Notes: generated by a model not told the origin, from the sequence alone. Positions 11,625 through 23,898 are shown, counted from the stretch's first letter. The stretch: DNA of 64,000 bases from Bisporella sp. PMI_857 (GCA_021307315.1 JAJSPD010000086.1:62001-126000), one strand, 5' to 3'. Numbers and translations are program-made.

Positions 11625-12284
11625 CCATACCTCAGTTCACGGGTAACAAAGCACAATTCGACGTTGACATCAAAGTCAGAAGTGCGGCTCATGCTGCTTT
11701 GATAGAGAGGGATTGTTTTGAAGCTGTCAACACCAAATATTGAAGTCGTTGAGGAATTTTGCGAGCGCATAGTTGCGAAGTACTTCCAATTGATCAAATC
11801 TTCTACCTATCTTCCTGTCTACAAATTGCAACTGTGAAACCAGCCTCCAACACACGCATATTACATTTCTTTCCTCTCCATGCTAAGCGATTACAATCAC
11901 TATGGCCAAGTGTGTTGCTGTTCGGATCTGAAAACAAGAAGATCCCCATTCATATTTTTGTAGCAACTTTCATACCTTAATATCAAGGTTTCGGAGTGTT
12001 GCACATGAAGACAGGCTGAAAAATCCAAGTTTTTGAGGATTGAACCCCTTTCGGTTGTCGTTCTTACCCCACATGAAAATTGGGTAGGTATGTAGAGTGG
12101 GTTTCGAGCCGGAGAACCCTGGAACTTTACCCCATTTCCCCAGAATCCCAAGAATCCCCCTAAACTTACTTGCCGTGTGATGATCAGACCCACATACCGA
12201 TTTTCCTCTCTCAATATGGGAAGATGTTGGTCTTATATTCACAGGTTTTGAACTTAGAACCACATCACGCAACATCTATGAATC
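11625..12284. other. Intergenic between the two P450 genes
   Basis: 11625-11743 is the frameshifted coding tail of the upstream P450. The rest shows no gene and should hold the promoter of the P450 starting at 12285. Confidence 0.45.
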
Positions 12285-14161
12285 ATGATGGCGCATAATT
12301 TAAGCTTCAACTTGCCGCCGATGGCTCAAATCGGTGAGCAATATCTTGTTATTCTCGCCGCGGTTGCGCTTCTCTTTCCTTGCAGCATCCTCTCATATAT
12401 TGTGTATCAGCGTCGGCTTTCTCCATTGTCTGGTATTCCGGGACCATTTTGGGCCAGCGTCACTCCATATTGGAGGCTGAGCAGGGTTTTGACGGGTGAT
12501 TGGCATATTGATATCGTCAAATTGCACGAAAAATATGGTAAGATTGGAGACAACTGCAGCATTTAGATAATTGCTGACAACGAAAAGGCAATCTTGTCAG
12601 GATTTCCCCAAACGAGGTTGCGATTAATACCCCGAGCGCGGTGCAAACAATATACGGCCATACTGGACAGCCATGGGTAAAGGTGAGCTACTCGGTAGCC
12701 ATGACGGAGCAAGAATTGACAGACTGACTATGACCTAGGGCGAATGGTACGAAGCATGGTGGCAGCCTGCGATGACCCATCCTTTTTTCGCCGAAACTAA
12801 TTCAGCTGTACACCGAGACCTTCGAAGACGAGTATCCAAAGCTTACAGCATGTCCTATATCCTTCAAATGGAGCATTTCATTGATCCTCTCGTTGACGAC
12901 ATCCGTTCCAAATTGACTGCGCTCTCTGGACAACCGGTCGACATGTCGCAATGGACTCAGTACTTTGCATTCGACGCTGTCGGAGAGCTTGCTTTCGGAA
13001 AGGCATTTGGTTTCATTGAAAACCAATGCGACTTTAACGGATTACTGGAGAGCGTCTACGTGTACATGACATCTACTGCTTCGTTCGGCTTTATGCCTTT
13101 CAAAGCTGATTCTGGAAAATGGAAATTCGTCCGGTGGATTGTCAACGGATCGTACCTGAAGCGCTTGAACAAGAAATTATATTGCGATCCTAGAATCCCG
13201 TTCGAAAAGGTATGGTTTATCGCTAGGATTGTGATGCCATAGGCTGACAATACACTTCTCATAGATTGTGAGGGAGAAGCTCACGTTAAGCGGGGAGCCC
13301 GACCGCAGTGACCTGCTTCGCCATTTCCAATCTGCGAAGAATGCCGATGGGACTCCGATGGCACCTCAGGATGTATTCGGAGAATCCATGAACGTGGTTG
13401 GCGCGGGAGCAGACACTACAGCGATATCTGTCCGAGCAATTCTTCGATACGTTTGTTCAAACCCTCGGGTGCTTCAAAAATTGCAAGCCGAGATTGATAA
13501 TGCCTCCGCAACTGGAGCATTGTCAGATTTTCCGAAATTCGCAGAAGGCAACGCGTTGCCATATTTTCAAGCCGTCATCAAAGAAGCTCTTCGTGTTTTT
13601 CCTGCTGGTAGGTGTGAAAATGGCAGCCCCTGATTTCCTCATTGACATCCTTGCGCTGTAGTTGGTTATCAACTTCCCCGAGTAGTCCCTAGTGGTGGGG
13701 TCGAGATAGAGGGAAAGTTCCTCCCAGCAAATGTAAGCTTTCGCTATTGAAGACAAACGGATCGCAATCTAATAATCACAGACAATTGTCAGCGTAAACG
13801 GATGGGCTCTTCACAGAAACAAGTCAATTTTTGGTGAAGATGCGGATGAATTTCGACCAGAACGGTGGTTGGAAGGAAATACGAAATTAATGGAGAGTTG
13901 TTACGCATCATTTGGCTTTGGCAGTAGAACATGCATTGGGAAGAATATGGCATTGATGGAGATCAACAAGGTAGAGCCTCCGTCATTGTTTCTTGAGTTT
14001 GGCTAATATAAGGGGCAACCTAGCTCGTTCCTATGCTTTTCCGTGACTTCGATTTCACAATTTCCAACGCAGAATATCCGTGGGAGGTTATCACGTCGTG
14101 GTTTGCTTATCAGTCTCATTTCTATTGCAGGTTGACACCTCGGAAGAGAGCTGAGAACTAG
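12285..14161 (+). CDS. Cytochrome P450 monooxygenase (pisatin-demethylase-like type)
   Basis: Seven exons (12285-12537, 12588-12682, 12739-13209, 13265-13607, 13662-13732, 13782-13970, 14024-14161) total 1560 nt, 519 residues. Every junction keeps frame and the introns are about 50-56 nt. The N-terminal anchor is YLVILAAVALLFPCSIL, followed by the PLSGIPGPF proline hinge. I-helix AGADTT, ExxR as KEALR, PERW and haem loop FGFGSRTCIG with its Cys are all present. The layout (W-R-L before the D-W-H segment, then ISPNEVAIN) resembles the CYP57/pisatin-demethylase-like group of fungal P450s that detoxify or tailor aromatic compounds; this subgroup is inferred. It is an ER-anchored haem enzyme needing a P450 reductase. 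It lies in tandem with the damaged P450 upstream and is intact. Confidence 0.85.
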
Positions 14162-14700
14162 GCATCCTGAGCAGAGGATCTAGCGGAATCGAGGAAGACA
14201 GGGTGTTGAAGAACATATATTCTGCAATTAAGTTACTAGTATCATCAAATAGCGTCTATCGTCAGCAAATGAAATTGATCCTGCTAAAAGTATCATCTGC
14301 TTTTGATTTTAATCGTCCTTTATGTTTCAAGACATCTCCAAACTCAATGCAATAGAACACTAGCATGTGAGAGAGCGTCCCCCAAACCTAGTGCAACAGA
14401 AGGCTGCCCTGGAGGAGTCCACCAGAGACAATTGTGGAAGAGAGGGGCGTAAAGACAGGTCTAGATTTTAGTACATTGGCAGACTCTCGGCAACGATTTT
14501 AGTGATGCATTTGAGCAAGTGAAGTTGAAATTGCGGGCGTTCAGTAACCACTACGAGGGTGTTTTGACCGCAAATATCGGTTTCCTTTGTTCAAACTGGG
14601 GTATGCTCGGTTACACTTTCCTCATCTTGTCTCCAAGCGCAGATCCCATTTTGGCTCCTATCCAGCCGAGATTCCCCCAGAGCCACACTTCGTGGTTAGC
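14162..14700. other. Intergenic, nothing recognised
   Basis: 3' flank of the P450 and possible promoter of the degenerate N-terminal domain that follows. No ORF with family motifs. Confidence 0.35.
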
Positions 14701-14702
14701 GA

Positions 14703-14970
14703 GTGGAGAGCCTCCCGGGAACAACCCCACCAGTCGTCTTCAATCACAAGCTATGTTATGCGTTAGTTGATTTAGTGCTTCCGCTTCGTCAGGATATCGC
14801 AGCTCTGCAGACACTACTCGACAAAGCGAGAAGCGGCCGGTCTCGCGGCTGGGGAAAGATCAAAATTCCTCTTCAAATCAGGAGAATACAGGCAATTGGG
14901 GCAGCGCCTCAGCACATATCGAGACTCGCTCAACACCCTTCTTCTCCTTCTATAAAGGTGAGCCATAGTC
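14703..14970 (+). pseudogene. Remnant resembling a fungal PigL_N-type helical N-terminal domain
   Basis: One frame reads PLRQDIAALQTLLDKARSG and, after a shift near 14865, another reads FKSGEYRQLGQRLSTYRDSL. Together they match the helix pairs (R-x-D-I-x-x-L-x-x-L-L, then L-E-R-x-K-x-x-L) of the N-terminal domain often found in fungal ankyrin or signalling proteins. It lies about 360 bp upstream of the ankyrin gene and on the same strand, so it may be that gene's former N-terminus. Weak evidence with several stops nearby. Confidence 0.3.
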
Positions 14971-15328
14971 TAATCTCAGCCATCAGTTGAAGCCGTCCGG
15001 CATTCGTACCACTTGTCCTGTTCTGACTTTCAAGGCTATTCCATGCTAAGAAACATTCTACAGTCAATAATCTTTACCTCACCGACACGATCTCTTGACC
15101 AGAACGTTTTTGGCAGTGGCTCGCGTGGAATCAATAACAGCCTCGACTTTTGAAGCCTTCGCGTTTGAACATCGAGTAGACAAGAGCGGTTCGTTGCCCC
15201 AGTACTACGTAACCTGCAATTCCAGAGCACACACCAGTTCCTTTGTCGACAAATTGAATGTCAATATCCAGAATCTCCGATTACAATAACAGGCCCACTA
15301 CGAGGCATTCACTTCTCAGCTTGCCGCC

Positions 15329-18082
15329 ATGGATATCATGATGGTAGAATTGGCTCGGAGCAGTACACAAGAGGCAGGCTACGCATTGGGCAGCCCAAAG
15401 GTTCGTTTCAAGTCTTTCAAGCAACTCGACTTCGATTTCCGTTTCGGATCTGTGGTCATCTCATGGGGTCCTCTTCGATCCAAAAAGCGCAAGAGAATTC
15501 TTAATGGGTTCGATGAAGAATTTGACCATGAATCCGACTCAGCGGCTCAACCCCATGGGTTTGCAGCCAACATCGACATAGCCCCAGCACCGCGGCTTTC
15601 TAATCGGGCTGTTGTTGGCGGCTGGAAGCTTGTCCGGGATCAGCGTTACTCACCAACATTTTCTCCCAATATTTCATTTCCTGTCACAGTCCCAGCAACG
15701 GCAGAAGTCATGAGCTGTGCCGCTTCGGGGGACATCGCGGGATTGAGGGTGCTCTTCAATGATTGTAAGGCGTCCGTTACAGACCGGTTAGATGGCGGAT
15801 GGACTCCGCTGCACGTTGCAGCTGCCACAGGGCGGCTAGACACCTGTAAATATCTTCTAGCGCATGGCGCAGATGTCACAAGCCATGGCCGCATTGGGCT
15901 CACACCTCTCCATCTGGCTGCAGCTTACGGTTATTTAGATGTCATCAAAATCCTTGTGGAGCATGAAAGTGATCCAGAGACCCACAATCAGCATGGCTTC
16001 AACGCCATGTTTGAAGTTCTTCGCTCCCCGTTTATCTCGGACCGCAATTTGAAGACTGCCATCATCAAATGGATACTTCAGCAAGAGCACTTCGTCGTCA
16101 GCGTCAATGGTCTCGACTATCAGGGCAATTCAATGCTTGGTTGGTTCGCAGAGCATCACCCAGACGGAGTGAAGCTCCTTATTGATTGCAACGCAGAGGT
16201 GAACTTCCGTGCGTACGATGGTGCCACGCCGCTGCATTGAGCAGCGGGCAATGGCGCGCTGGAGGCTGCCAAACTTCTAATTGGCACCGGAGCAGATGCG
16301 AGTATTATTGGAAATGATGGATCTACTGCTCTCGTGCAAGCCGCCAGCCGCGGATACTTGGATGTTGTTCAGCAATTGACGCTTCCCAGTAAAAAAGACA
16401 CCGCCATGGAGCCATACCGACCAGTACAGCTGCAATGCAAACCAGTTATACCAGGACCATCGGATGTAGTGAATCAAATCATACGAACCTGCTCTCAACT
16501 GCAAAATCAGGATCAACTCAGAGGGTCTGAGATATGGCAGGCTGCCCAGCAAGGTTACTGGGCAGTAGTAAGTAAACTGCAAGAAGCGGGCGTAGATCCA
16601 TATCGGAAAAATGAGTATGGGTATCGCGCTTTGGTTCGGTTGGTCTACAAGGAGGATATACGTAAAGTGGACGAACTTATCGAGCCGGGAAAGCATGCCT
16701 CAGTACCTGATGATGATCTCACTTTATCAATCACACGCGCTGCGGCAGCCGGACATCGAGACATCTTGCTTCATCTTCTTTCTATTACCGAGCCTGATTT
16801 CTACGAAAAAGCTGTAGGGTCAAAAGCTCTTGTTGCTGCTTCCAGATACGGTCACACGGAACTTGTTGAGTTACTTATGCCATACGTCCCACAGCACTGC
16901 TGGTATAGAGCGTTGGTTCGTAGCGCTGAGAGCGGTCACTTGGATGTGGTTAACGTCTTCCTTGATCAAGGCATTCATCCTACGCGGCATGGTGCTAACG
17001 GTGACACTGCCATAGTTAGAGCTTCGTGGTATGGCCACTTAGACGTCGTCGAGAGACTCTTGAAGGCCGGAGCGGATCCAAACCAATATGGCTGGTTCGG
17101 CTACTCAGCTCTCGTACGGGCCTCATACAATGATTTCCTTGAAGTTGTTGACTGTCTTCTAAATGCTGGAGCATCTCCTGACTTACCCGAAATCAATGGA
17201 GACACGGCAATGGTCAGATCACTACTTCAAGGACACTCAAGGATCGTAAAGAGACTTCGACAAGCAGGCGCTCAATCAGCGGATGATGTTCGCGAAAGAA
17301 AGGTCGGCCCGTCCAAAGCGTTAATGAAGGCTACCATCTACAATAACGAAGAGGTCCTCTTACGCCTCTTACGGGAAGATGCCAATCTAAATATGATAGA
17401 AGCCGATGGGACCACACCTCTATCAAGGGCCTGTGAGAACGGTCACCTAGGCATTGTTTCGGTACTCCTCAAATATGGTGCTCGAGCCAGCAATCCATCC
17501 AAGAAAATGATTAGTCCACTTGAGAGAGCGGCCGAGGAGGGTCACCTGGATATCGTGAAGATGCTCATCAACTCAAGGCCCAATATACCACTCGTAGAAA
17601 AGCGTAGGGCGATGCTCAAGTCGTCGGAGCGTGGTCACGTCAAAATCACTGCCAACCTTATGGAGGGTGGGGTGGACCTGCACACCCAGCAAACGACAAG
17701 TAGTGCCGCAGGACTTGTCTACTTCAGCATCGTCAATCACTGGATGAAGTCGGTCGTTACTGATGCCAAAGCCTCGTCAACGGAAGAGCGGGTTTCCAAA
17801 CACGAGACATTCAAATACTCTCAAGGTCCACCAACATGGGGGTTTGATGGGTCTCTGGTGGCGCGCTTCCGCTCACCGTTCAAGGTGACATTCTCCAGCG
17901 ACTTGACGGCTTCCCATCTACGGAATGTCCTCTCCATGTTCTTACTTCAGACACGATATGCTTTGACATTAATGCAGCGGTTTTTGTTATCGAGTGGTGC
18001 GTTGCTTGCCTTGCTTTTGGGATTCGGGCTGCTCGGGATGGAGTACATTGTCCGAGCGGGTCTCTTTAAACTCGGGAGTTAA
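15329..18082 (+). pseudogene. Large ankyrin-repeat protein with one in-frame stop and C-terminal membrane segment
   Basis: A single frame from ATG 15329 (strong context GCCGCCATGG) to TAA 18080-18082 spans 917 codons and is interrupted only once, by TGA at 16238-16240. The stop falls in a canonical ankyrin TPLH-x-AA motif where Trp is usual, so TGG to TGA is the likely change. Ankyrin repeats run from about residue 125 to 770 (for example GWTPLHVAAATGRLDTCKYLL and GYSALVRASYNDFLEVVDCLL). The N-terminal about 100 residues are basic with a KKRKR patch. The C-terminus has one hydrophobic span (FLLSSGALLALLLGFGLLG) that could be a membrane anchor. Without the stop it would be a membrane-tethered ankyrin scaffold. 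The stop leaves a 303-residue N-terminal product. It could be a pseudogene, a null allele or a readthrough gene. Confidence 0.7.
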
Positions 18083-19380
18083 ATGATACTAAGAAGCAGC
18101 GGTTGTGAAAGGCAAGTTGTTATTTTGGTCTCTCACTAAGGCGAGGATATTTCCCAGCCAGCTTTTACAACTACCACTTGAGTGTAATATTATTCTCTTG
18201 CATGGCCGTCACGCTATGATTAGTATGTAATCCTCTTGAATGCTGTCTCCTGTGATTGCGCGTAACTTGCAACAAATTTACAAATACGTTTGAATAGTAC
18301 GAGCTTTGCGGATAACCTCAATAATTGATCATGAATGCTAGTCACAAGAATCATATCCCAACAATGACACGATTAGTTAGCCAACCTACTACTAAGAACC
18401 GAGTGTAGAAGGACACCTAGCAGAAGTCTAACTGTTGGCATATTAGGTGACGTGAGGAGATTTAGTGGGGCGAATCAATGATGTTAGGGTTTGAGGATCC
18501 AGGTAGCTGACATTATTGAAACCCCACTAGTGCGGAAGGCTTTTCGCACACAAATTACGACAGATCTGTATGCTCGACACACAACATAGAGAGCCTAAAT
18601 TGTATCACTCATCGGCAAGTCATGCCTCGCTGCGTTGCCTCCACCGGAGAAGGGATTAACTGTTGGCAGGACTCATATATCAGGCTCTAATGTGGGGCCG
18701 AATCTGGTGGCCGGAGTTTGTGAACTGTGAAGCCAATTTCGAATCCTACTTTAAAAAAAAAATTATTGAAAGATCGGGACCGCAGAATGAGCAAGAATTG
18801 GCTCCGCTCTGTGATGACCGACCATCAACGGTACTTCTGGGGTCCAACTGGGCTGAGGTGCACAGCCACAAATGTCTGGAAATGGACCCCGCTTAAAATA
18901 ATTATTAAAAAACTAGCGACGCACAATTCGCCTTTTACTGTACATCAAGGACCATCTGCAGGTGGTGCTGGATAGGCGTTCTTCTGCATGTACGCGCGGA
19001 TGCGAGCGCCCTAAAGGAGCCATTTCCAGACGGAGCAAGGACACCAGGATGCACATCTTAAAGGCCGAAGCACATCAAGATTTGAGGATGTTTGCTGGGA
19101 TGCTCATAGATCGCAGCTTCCCGAGCCATCGCACGTAATACCATAATCAAAAACCAGATTCCCGTCACGTAGCATGTAGTGCCAACCGCAATGGCTTTAG
19201 GTTGAACAGGTTCGGCGAAAGTTGCGTAGAAATATTGCAATGATTGCGGAAAAGAAGAATCGCGGTCCTGGAAATTTCAAGCGCGAGATCACGTGTGGTG
19301 CTTTCCCCAAAACAGCAAGCGTTCATGTACTGCATAACGGAGCTAATTTTAGCCCACTTCCACGTCCACGCTTAGTTCGT
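18083..19380. other. Intergenic with two short dispersed repeats
   Basis: No gene recognised. Bases about 18547-18577 (CACAAATTAC then ACAGATCTGTATGCT) recur at about 53640-53668. Bases about 18880-18945 resemble about 22390-22475, placing similar sequence on both sides of the HET-ankyrin gene. Confidence 0.45.
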
Positions 19381-21277
19381 AAGTCTACTGTAAGGAAAGT
19401 TTCGCGGGCGACCAGGTCCCTCTATACGCAATCCTTTCGCATAGGTGGGGAGCAATGAAATTTCATTCCAAGATGTTGAGCACATACAAGATGGAATTGG
19501 GGAAGGATATGACAAGATCAGGAAGACCTGCTCCATTGCCAATGCTCACGGATTTGACTATGCATGGGTTGATATTTGCTGCATTGATAAAACAAGCAGC
19601 GCAGAACTTTCTGAAGCGATCAACTCCATGTTTCGTTGGTACCAGGAATCCGGCTTATGCTATGCCTATCTTTCCGATCTGCCATCCGATGATTTGAGTC
19701 CCCAGACCAAGACCCCTTACCCGGACTTCGAAAAGAGCACATGGTTTACTAGAGGATGGACACTTCAAGAACTTATCGCTCCTTCAGGGGTAATTTTTTT
19801 CAACCAAAAATGGCAAGAAATCGGTACTAAGATAAGCTTACAAGCAAGAATATCCGCAGTCACCGGCATACCTGGCGAAATCCTCCAAGGCGCCGATCTC
19901 TGGAGTGCAAGCATTGCGCAATGAATGTCGTGGGCTTCAAAGAGAAAGACAACGCGCGTCGAGGATGTTGCTTATTGTTTAATGGGCATATTTGATGTCA
20001 ATATGCCTATGCTGTACGGAGAAGGAGAAAAGGCATTCACTAGACTCCAGGAAGAGATCATGAAGGTCTCTGATGATCACAGCCTTTTCGCCTGGGGATC
20101 GGTAGTCCACGATGGTGGCCTTCTGGCCCCTAGCCTTGCTGCTTTCTTAGATTCAACAAAGATCATTTCAAACATCTTTTCCGACACTTTAAGTGGAGCT
20201 ATAACAGTGAATAACAAAAGAATTCATCTAGAACTCAGCTTTCTGGATATTGACAAACCGGCTTTTCAGCGAGTTTTACTTGTCGTTTTTCCTTGCGAGG
20301 TAGAAAGAAGTCCAGAAACGGGAGTTGGAATATATTTGAAAGCCTTATCGGATACAAAAGACTATTGGACTATGGCAAAAGGCGGGACACTCGAACTAAT
20401 CGAACTCAAGAATTATAAACGATCAAAATTTATACGTAAGCGCTTATGTATTAAACGAGAGCGTCGCTCAAGCAACTACTAGTTGCTATTAAAAAAGGCT
20501 GCAGTAAATGGGCACGAAGTGATAGTAAAGCAATTATTAGGAAAAGAGGTTCATTCTGTTCAAGGAGCCTTGAAAGCAGCTGCGGCGAGTAAGCATCAGG
20601 GAACAGTGAGCTTGTTACTGGAAAAAGTAGCAAACCTTGATTTTGGTCGAAATGCTTTACAAGCAGCTGTAGAAAACGGTCACGAAGCAATAGTAGAGTT
20701 GTTATTGGATAAAGGGGTTAAGGTAGATCAGCAAATCTTACAAGCGAGCATTCAGAGTGGACTCGAAAAAGTAGTAAAGTTATTACTCGACAAAGGAGCT
20801 AATATTAGTCAATATACTTTTCAAGTAGCTGCAGAGAATGGCTACGAAGCAGTAGTGAAGCTATTGTTAAAGAAGGAGGCTGATCCTAATAGAGGGGTAT
20901 ATAGAGCCGTATGGAATGGCCACGAGGGGATAGTGAAGCTATTGCTAAAGAAAGGGGCTGATCCTGGTCTGGGATTGGCAGAAGCTGTAAAGAATGGCCA
21001 CGAGGGGATAGTAAAGCTATTGCTAAAGAAAAGGGCTGATCCTGATAAGGGATTAGAGAGTGCTGTAAGTAATGGCCACGAGGGGATAGTGAAGCTATTG
21101 CTAAAGAAGAAGGCTGATACTAATGGGGGGCTATATGGAGCTACGAAAAGAAGCCACGACGCGACAGCAAAGCTATTACTACAGAAGGAGGCTGATCCTA
21201 TAATTTCAGCATCAATGGGTACTAGTAAAGTCAAGAAAGTGATATTGATGCTGCTACTGGAAAACAGCGTTAAGTAA
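19381..21277 (+). pseudogene. HET domain - ankyrin repeat protein (two in-frame stops, one frameshift)
   Basis: The HET domain begins QVPLYAILSHRWG and, after a one-base shift near 19450, continues SNEISFQDV, then YAWVDICCIDK, SLCYAYLSDL-like and WFTRGWTLQELIAP, the hallmark blocks of fungal HET (heterokaryon-incompatibility) proteins. The same frame then runs to 21277 with only two stops: TGA at 19922-19924, where the family has Arg before MSWAS (CGA to TGA), and TAG at 20480-20482. The C-terminal half is about 10 ankyrin-like repeats, the last ones of a shortened 26-residue type. The intact ancestor would trigger incompatibility cell death on recognising a partner. This copy is inactive as read. 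Its start cannot be fixed. Confidence 0.8.
20915..21190 (+). repeat. 78-bp tandem repeats inside the ankyrin region
   Basis: The motif beginning AATGGCCACGAGGGGATAGT starts at 20915, 20993 and 21071, exactly 78 bp (26 codons) apart, with a diverged copy after it. Copies are almost identical at the nucleotide level, indicating recent duplication or gene conversion. 26 residues is shorter than the usual 33-residue ankyrin unit. Confidence 0.85.
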
Positions 21278-23486
21278 AGCAAAATATGCTGAGAACCGAC
21301 TTCATTTTTCGAGTAAAAAGATATAGTAAACTCTACCCCATTTCTCCTCAACAAACTCTCCCTCTCGTTTTTAAGATAGTCCATATCCTTTGTATAAGAT
21401 TTTCAATGAAGTTTACTGGAGTTCAATACGGGCTATAAGTAAGGAAGTCTGACGTAATCTGTTGCTCTAGCTTATATTTCTTATAGACTTTGGATGCCCG
21501 TATGCAGTATATAAGATGTAAAGCCTGTATTTGAGATTCTACATGCTAAGAAAGATATTAAAGCCGGCTGAATTACATATATTACGTCAGTAGAAGCGTT
21601 CCGCAAGTTGAGACAGCCAAAGCTTACTAAAGTAACAACTGTTTTCAGTATACAGTATGCTCGGTCAGCAGAACTGCAAAGCTTCTAAAGAAGTCACGAA
21701 GCAACCAGATAAAAGCAAAAAGCGTGTCATGGAAAAAAGATTAACCAGGTATAAATATCAAGCTGCTAGTCTCAACATATGAAAGGATTGTCGGAGCGTT
21801 TGCGCTGTACTATAATCTCCCAAATCGTTCTTCCTTCGCCTTTTCCGCCAATTTCAAAAGATTTCGCAAACACGGCTTCGACAAGGGCACTTGTTGAGAG
21901 TAGGAAATGCTATCGCGGTAACGGTGCCGATGAGAAGAAGGTTAACCGCACGGTTGCCGCGGCGTCAAGGCTGAAAGATATATCGCACGGCTGGCTGCGA
22001 ACAGCCTATAGGAAGCAGTAGTAGCGCCATCAGAGCAGGGACATGCTTCATCTTCCCCAAGATTGTCATATTATAATGCTGTTACGATAGATTCCTCTCC
22101 GACCAACACAAATATACTCAAAATGTCTTGATACCTTTTTTCGACTAAATTGCCACACTGGCGTGGGAGTTGGCGCACCGAGGCTGAGCTGAGCAGAAGG
22201 TGTTGTAGTATGGCAGAAACGCAATTTAACATCTGCGGTGATTGTGGTGTCAGTTATGGCCATGTCAAAGAATTTCAAGCCCGTTTTGGCCTGTCGCAGA
22301 GCTGCCAAAGTTGCAAGCGAGAGTGCATCTGGCGCTTTGTTTTCTTAGGTACCTCGCTGCTTCAGGCGTATCCAGCAAAGCCACACAAGCCACAAGTAGA
22401 CCCCGCAGCCTTTTAAAAAGTTAACTAAAAATTAAGCGACGCTCAATTCGCCTTCTTCTTCTGTACACTATGTATTCCAAGACCAAGATCTTCTATAGAC
22501 CGTAGACCGTAGACCGTAACAATGTACTGTATGTGCACTATATGTGCTGAAAATCCTATGAACCAGTTTCTTGCAACTGACTCTGGCGAGCTGGATTGAA
22601 AGGGACGGAAAGGGACGGATGGGACGCAGCAAGTAATCAAGCTCTACTGTGAAAGGGCAAAAAGAACATGCTTCTTGCCGAATTATTATTGCGCCTTATA
22701 TATCGTTCAACACCCACCGTACACCTCTATACCTGGTTATGGACCCGTCCTTGCAGATAATTTGGTTAGACCATATGTCAGATTGTGGTTAGGTCGCTGA
22801 AATGGGGCGTTGAAGAACATGGGTTGTGCACATGGCGATGGCATGGGAGAGAGCGGTCAAAGTCCTCCATTAGACCAAGACTAACTCTTACTCTTGGAAT
22901 AAAGTGTAAATAGTGGGTATTGTGGGCCCATGGATCGAACATACGGAACCTAAATGGCTGTACCCTAGTAAAACAAAGCCTATCACGACAACCCATGCTT
23001 CTGCACTTCTCTGGGTTGGCATCCCAAAAGCCCCTGGAAGCCGTCTTCTCACTGGTGGTGGTGGACCTCTACAGGCTTTATTTCCGTCGTTCATGGGTTG
23101 GTGTCGGAGCGAGTGCACGTCCTCTCAAAGTAACCCTGTCCAACTTTGAGAATCGAAACCTAGGAACATTCCCCAGCTTGAGATCCGGCCAAACCATATT
23201 TATATGATCATGGCCACTCACCAGAATCAAGAAATTGCTTTGTATACCTTTAGGTACATCATTCACTTACTCATTTAATACCTTCGATTTTGTCCATTGC
23301 GTTAGAAGTTGGACCAAACCCCACCTAGAGTAGTGTGAGCCTAACGCGATCTTCAGCACGCAAGAGCACGCATAAATAAGTAGCCTTTTAGCACCAAAAA
23401 TATCACTATCACGTGATTTACCAAACACAAGGCGATGCGTATTGCCCTTAAATAATTAATGGGGTTTTGTTTCGAAGCATATAGTA
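21278..23486. other. Long intergenic stretch, no gene recognised
   Basis: Short frames (for example 21779-22021 and 22150-22416) have no recognisable motif. 22390-22475 is similar to 18880-18945 (GCGACGC.CAATTCGCC). Nothing else can be supported. Confidence 0.35.
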
Positions 23487-23808
23487 ACGTTTGAGTCAGG
23501 ACTGTCTACTAGCGAAATCGTAGCGATTATCTTCGGCATCATAGCCACAATTCTCGGCGTCGCAGCAGTCCTCGCTACCCTTGCAGCACGTACTTCGCGA
23601 ATGCCATCAGGTACACTTCTCTTTTGACATTTTCCTCTATACTGCTTATATTTTTATGCTAGGGGACCCTGAAAATCGGGCTGGAGCTACCAATAGTCAA
23701 TCTTCCGATGCTATTATCAAAATTATCGAACTCCTTCCACAAATCATACATGGGCATAATCCTAGGCGTGCCAACGGCGCCATTCGATTGGATGAGCGAA
23801 CAGATTGA
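23487..23808 (+). CDS. Small single-pass membrane protein, start unresolved
   Basis: Two exons (to 23610, then 23663-23808) join in frame across a 52-nt GTACAC..GCTAG intron. The first exon encodes TSEIVAIIFGIIATILGVAAV, one strongly hydrophobic span rich in Gly and Ala, followed by a basic stop-transfer patch (ARTSRM). The second encodes a polar tail with an amphipathic helix (AIIKIIELLPQII) and ends RLDERTD. No ATG lies in frame after the upstream stop at 23457: the codon at 23487 is ACG, a possible mutated start, or a 5' exon is missing. Short membrane proteins of this kind are common beside fungal HET/NLR genes, but I recognise no named family. The start coordinate is only where the open frame becomes convincing. 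Confidence 0.45.
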
Positions 23809-23898
23809 CGAGAAGACGAGAGTTTAGTTATTGAGCTCCAGGCTAATTTAAGGTTCTTGGGATGAAGGATAGATAGTAGGGGATTTTTTCTAGAATTA

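Noticed and set aside
20915..21190. Regular 78-bp repeats as a CRISPR array
   Set aside because: Repeats are contiguous and coding (ankyrin units), with no spacers; eukaryotic context.
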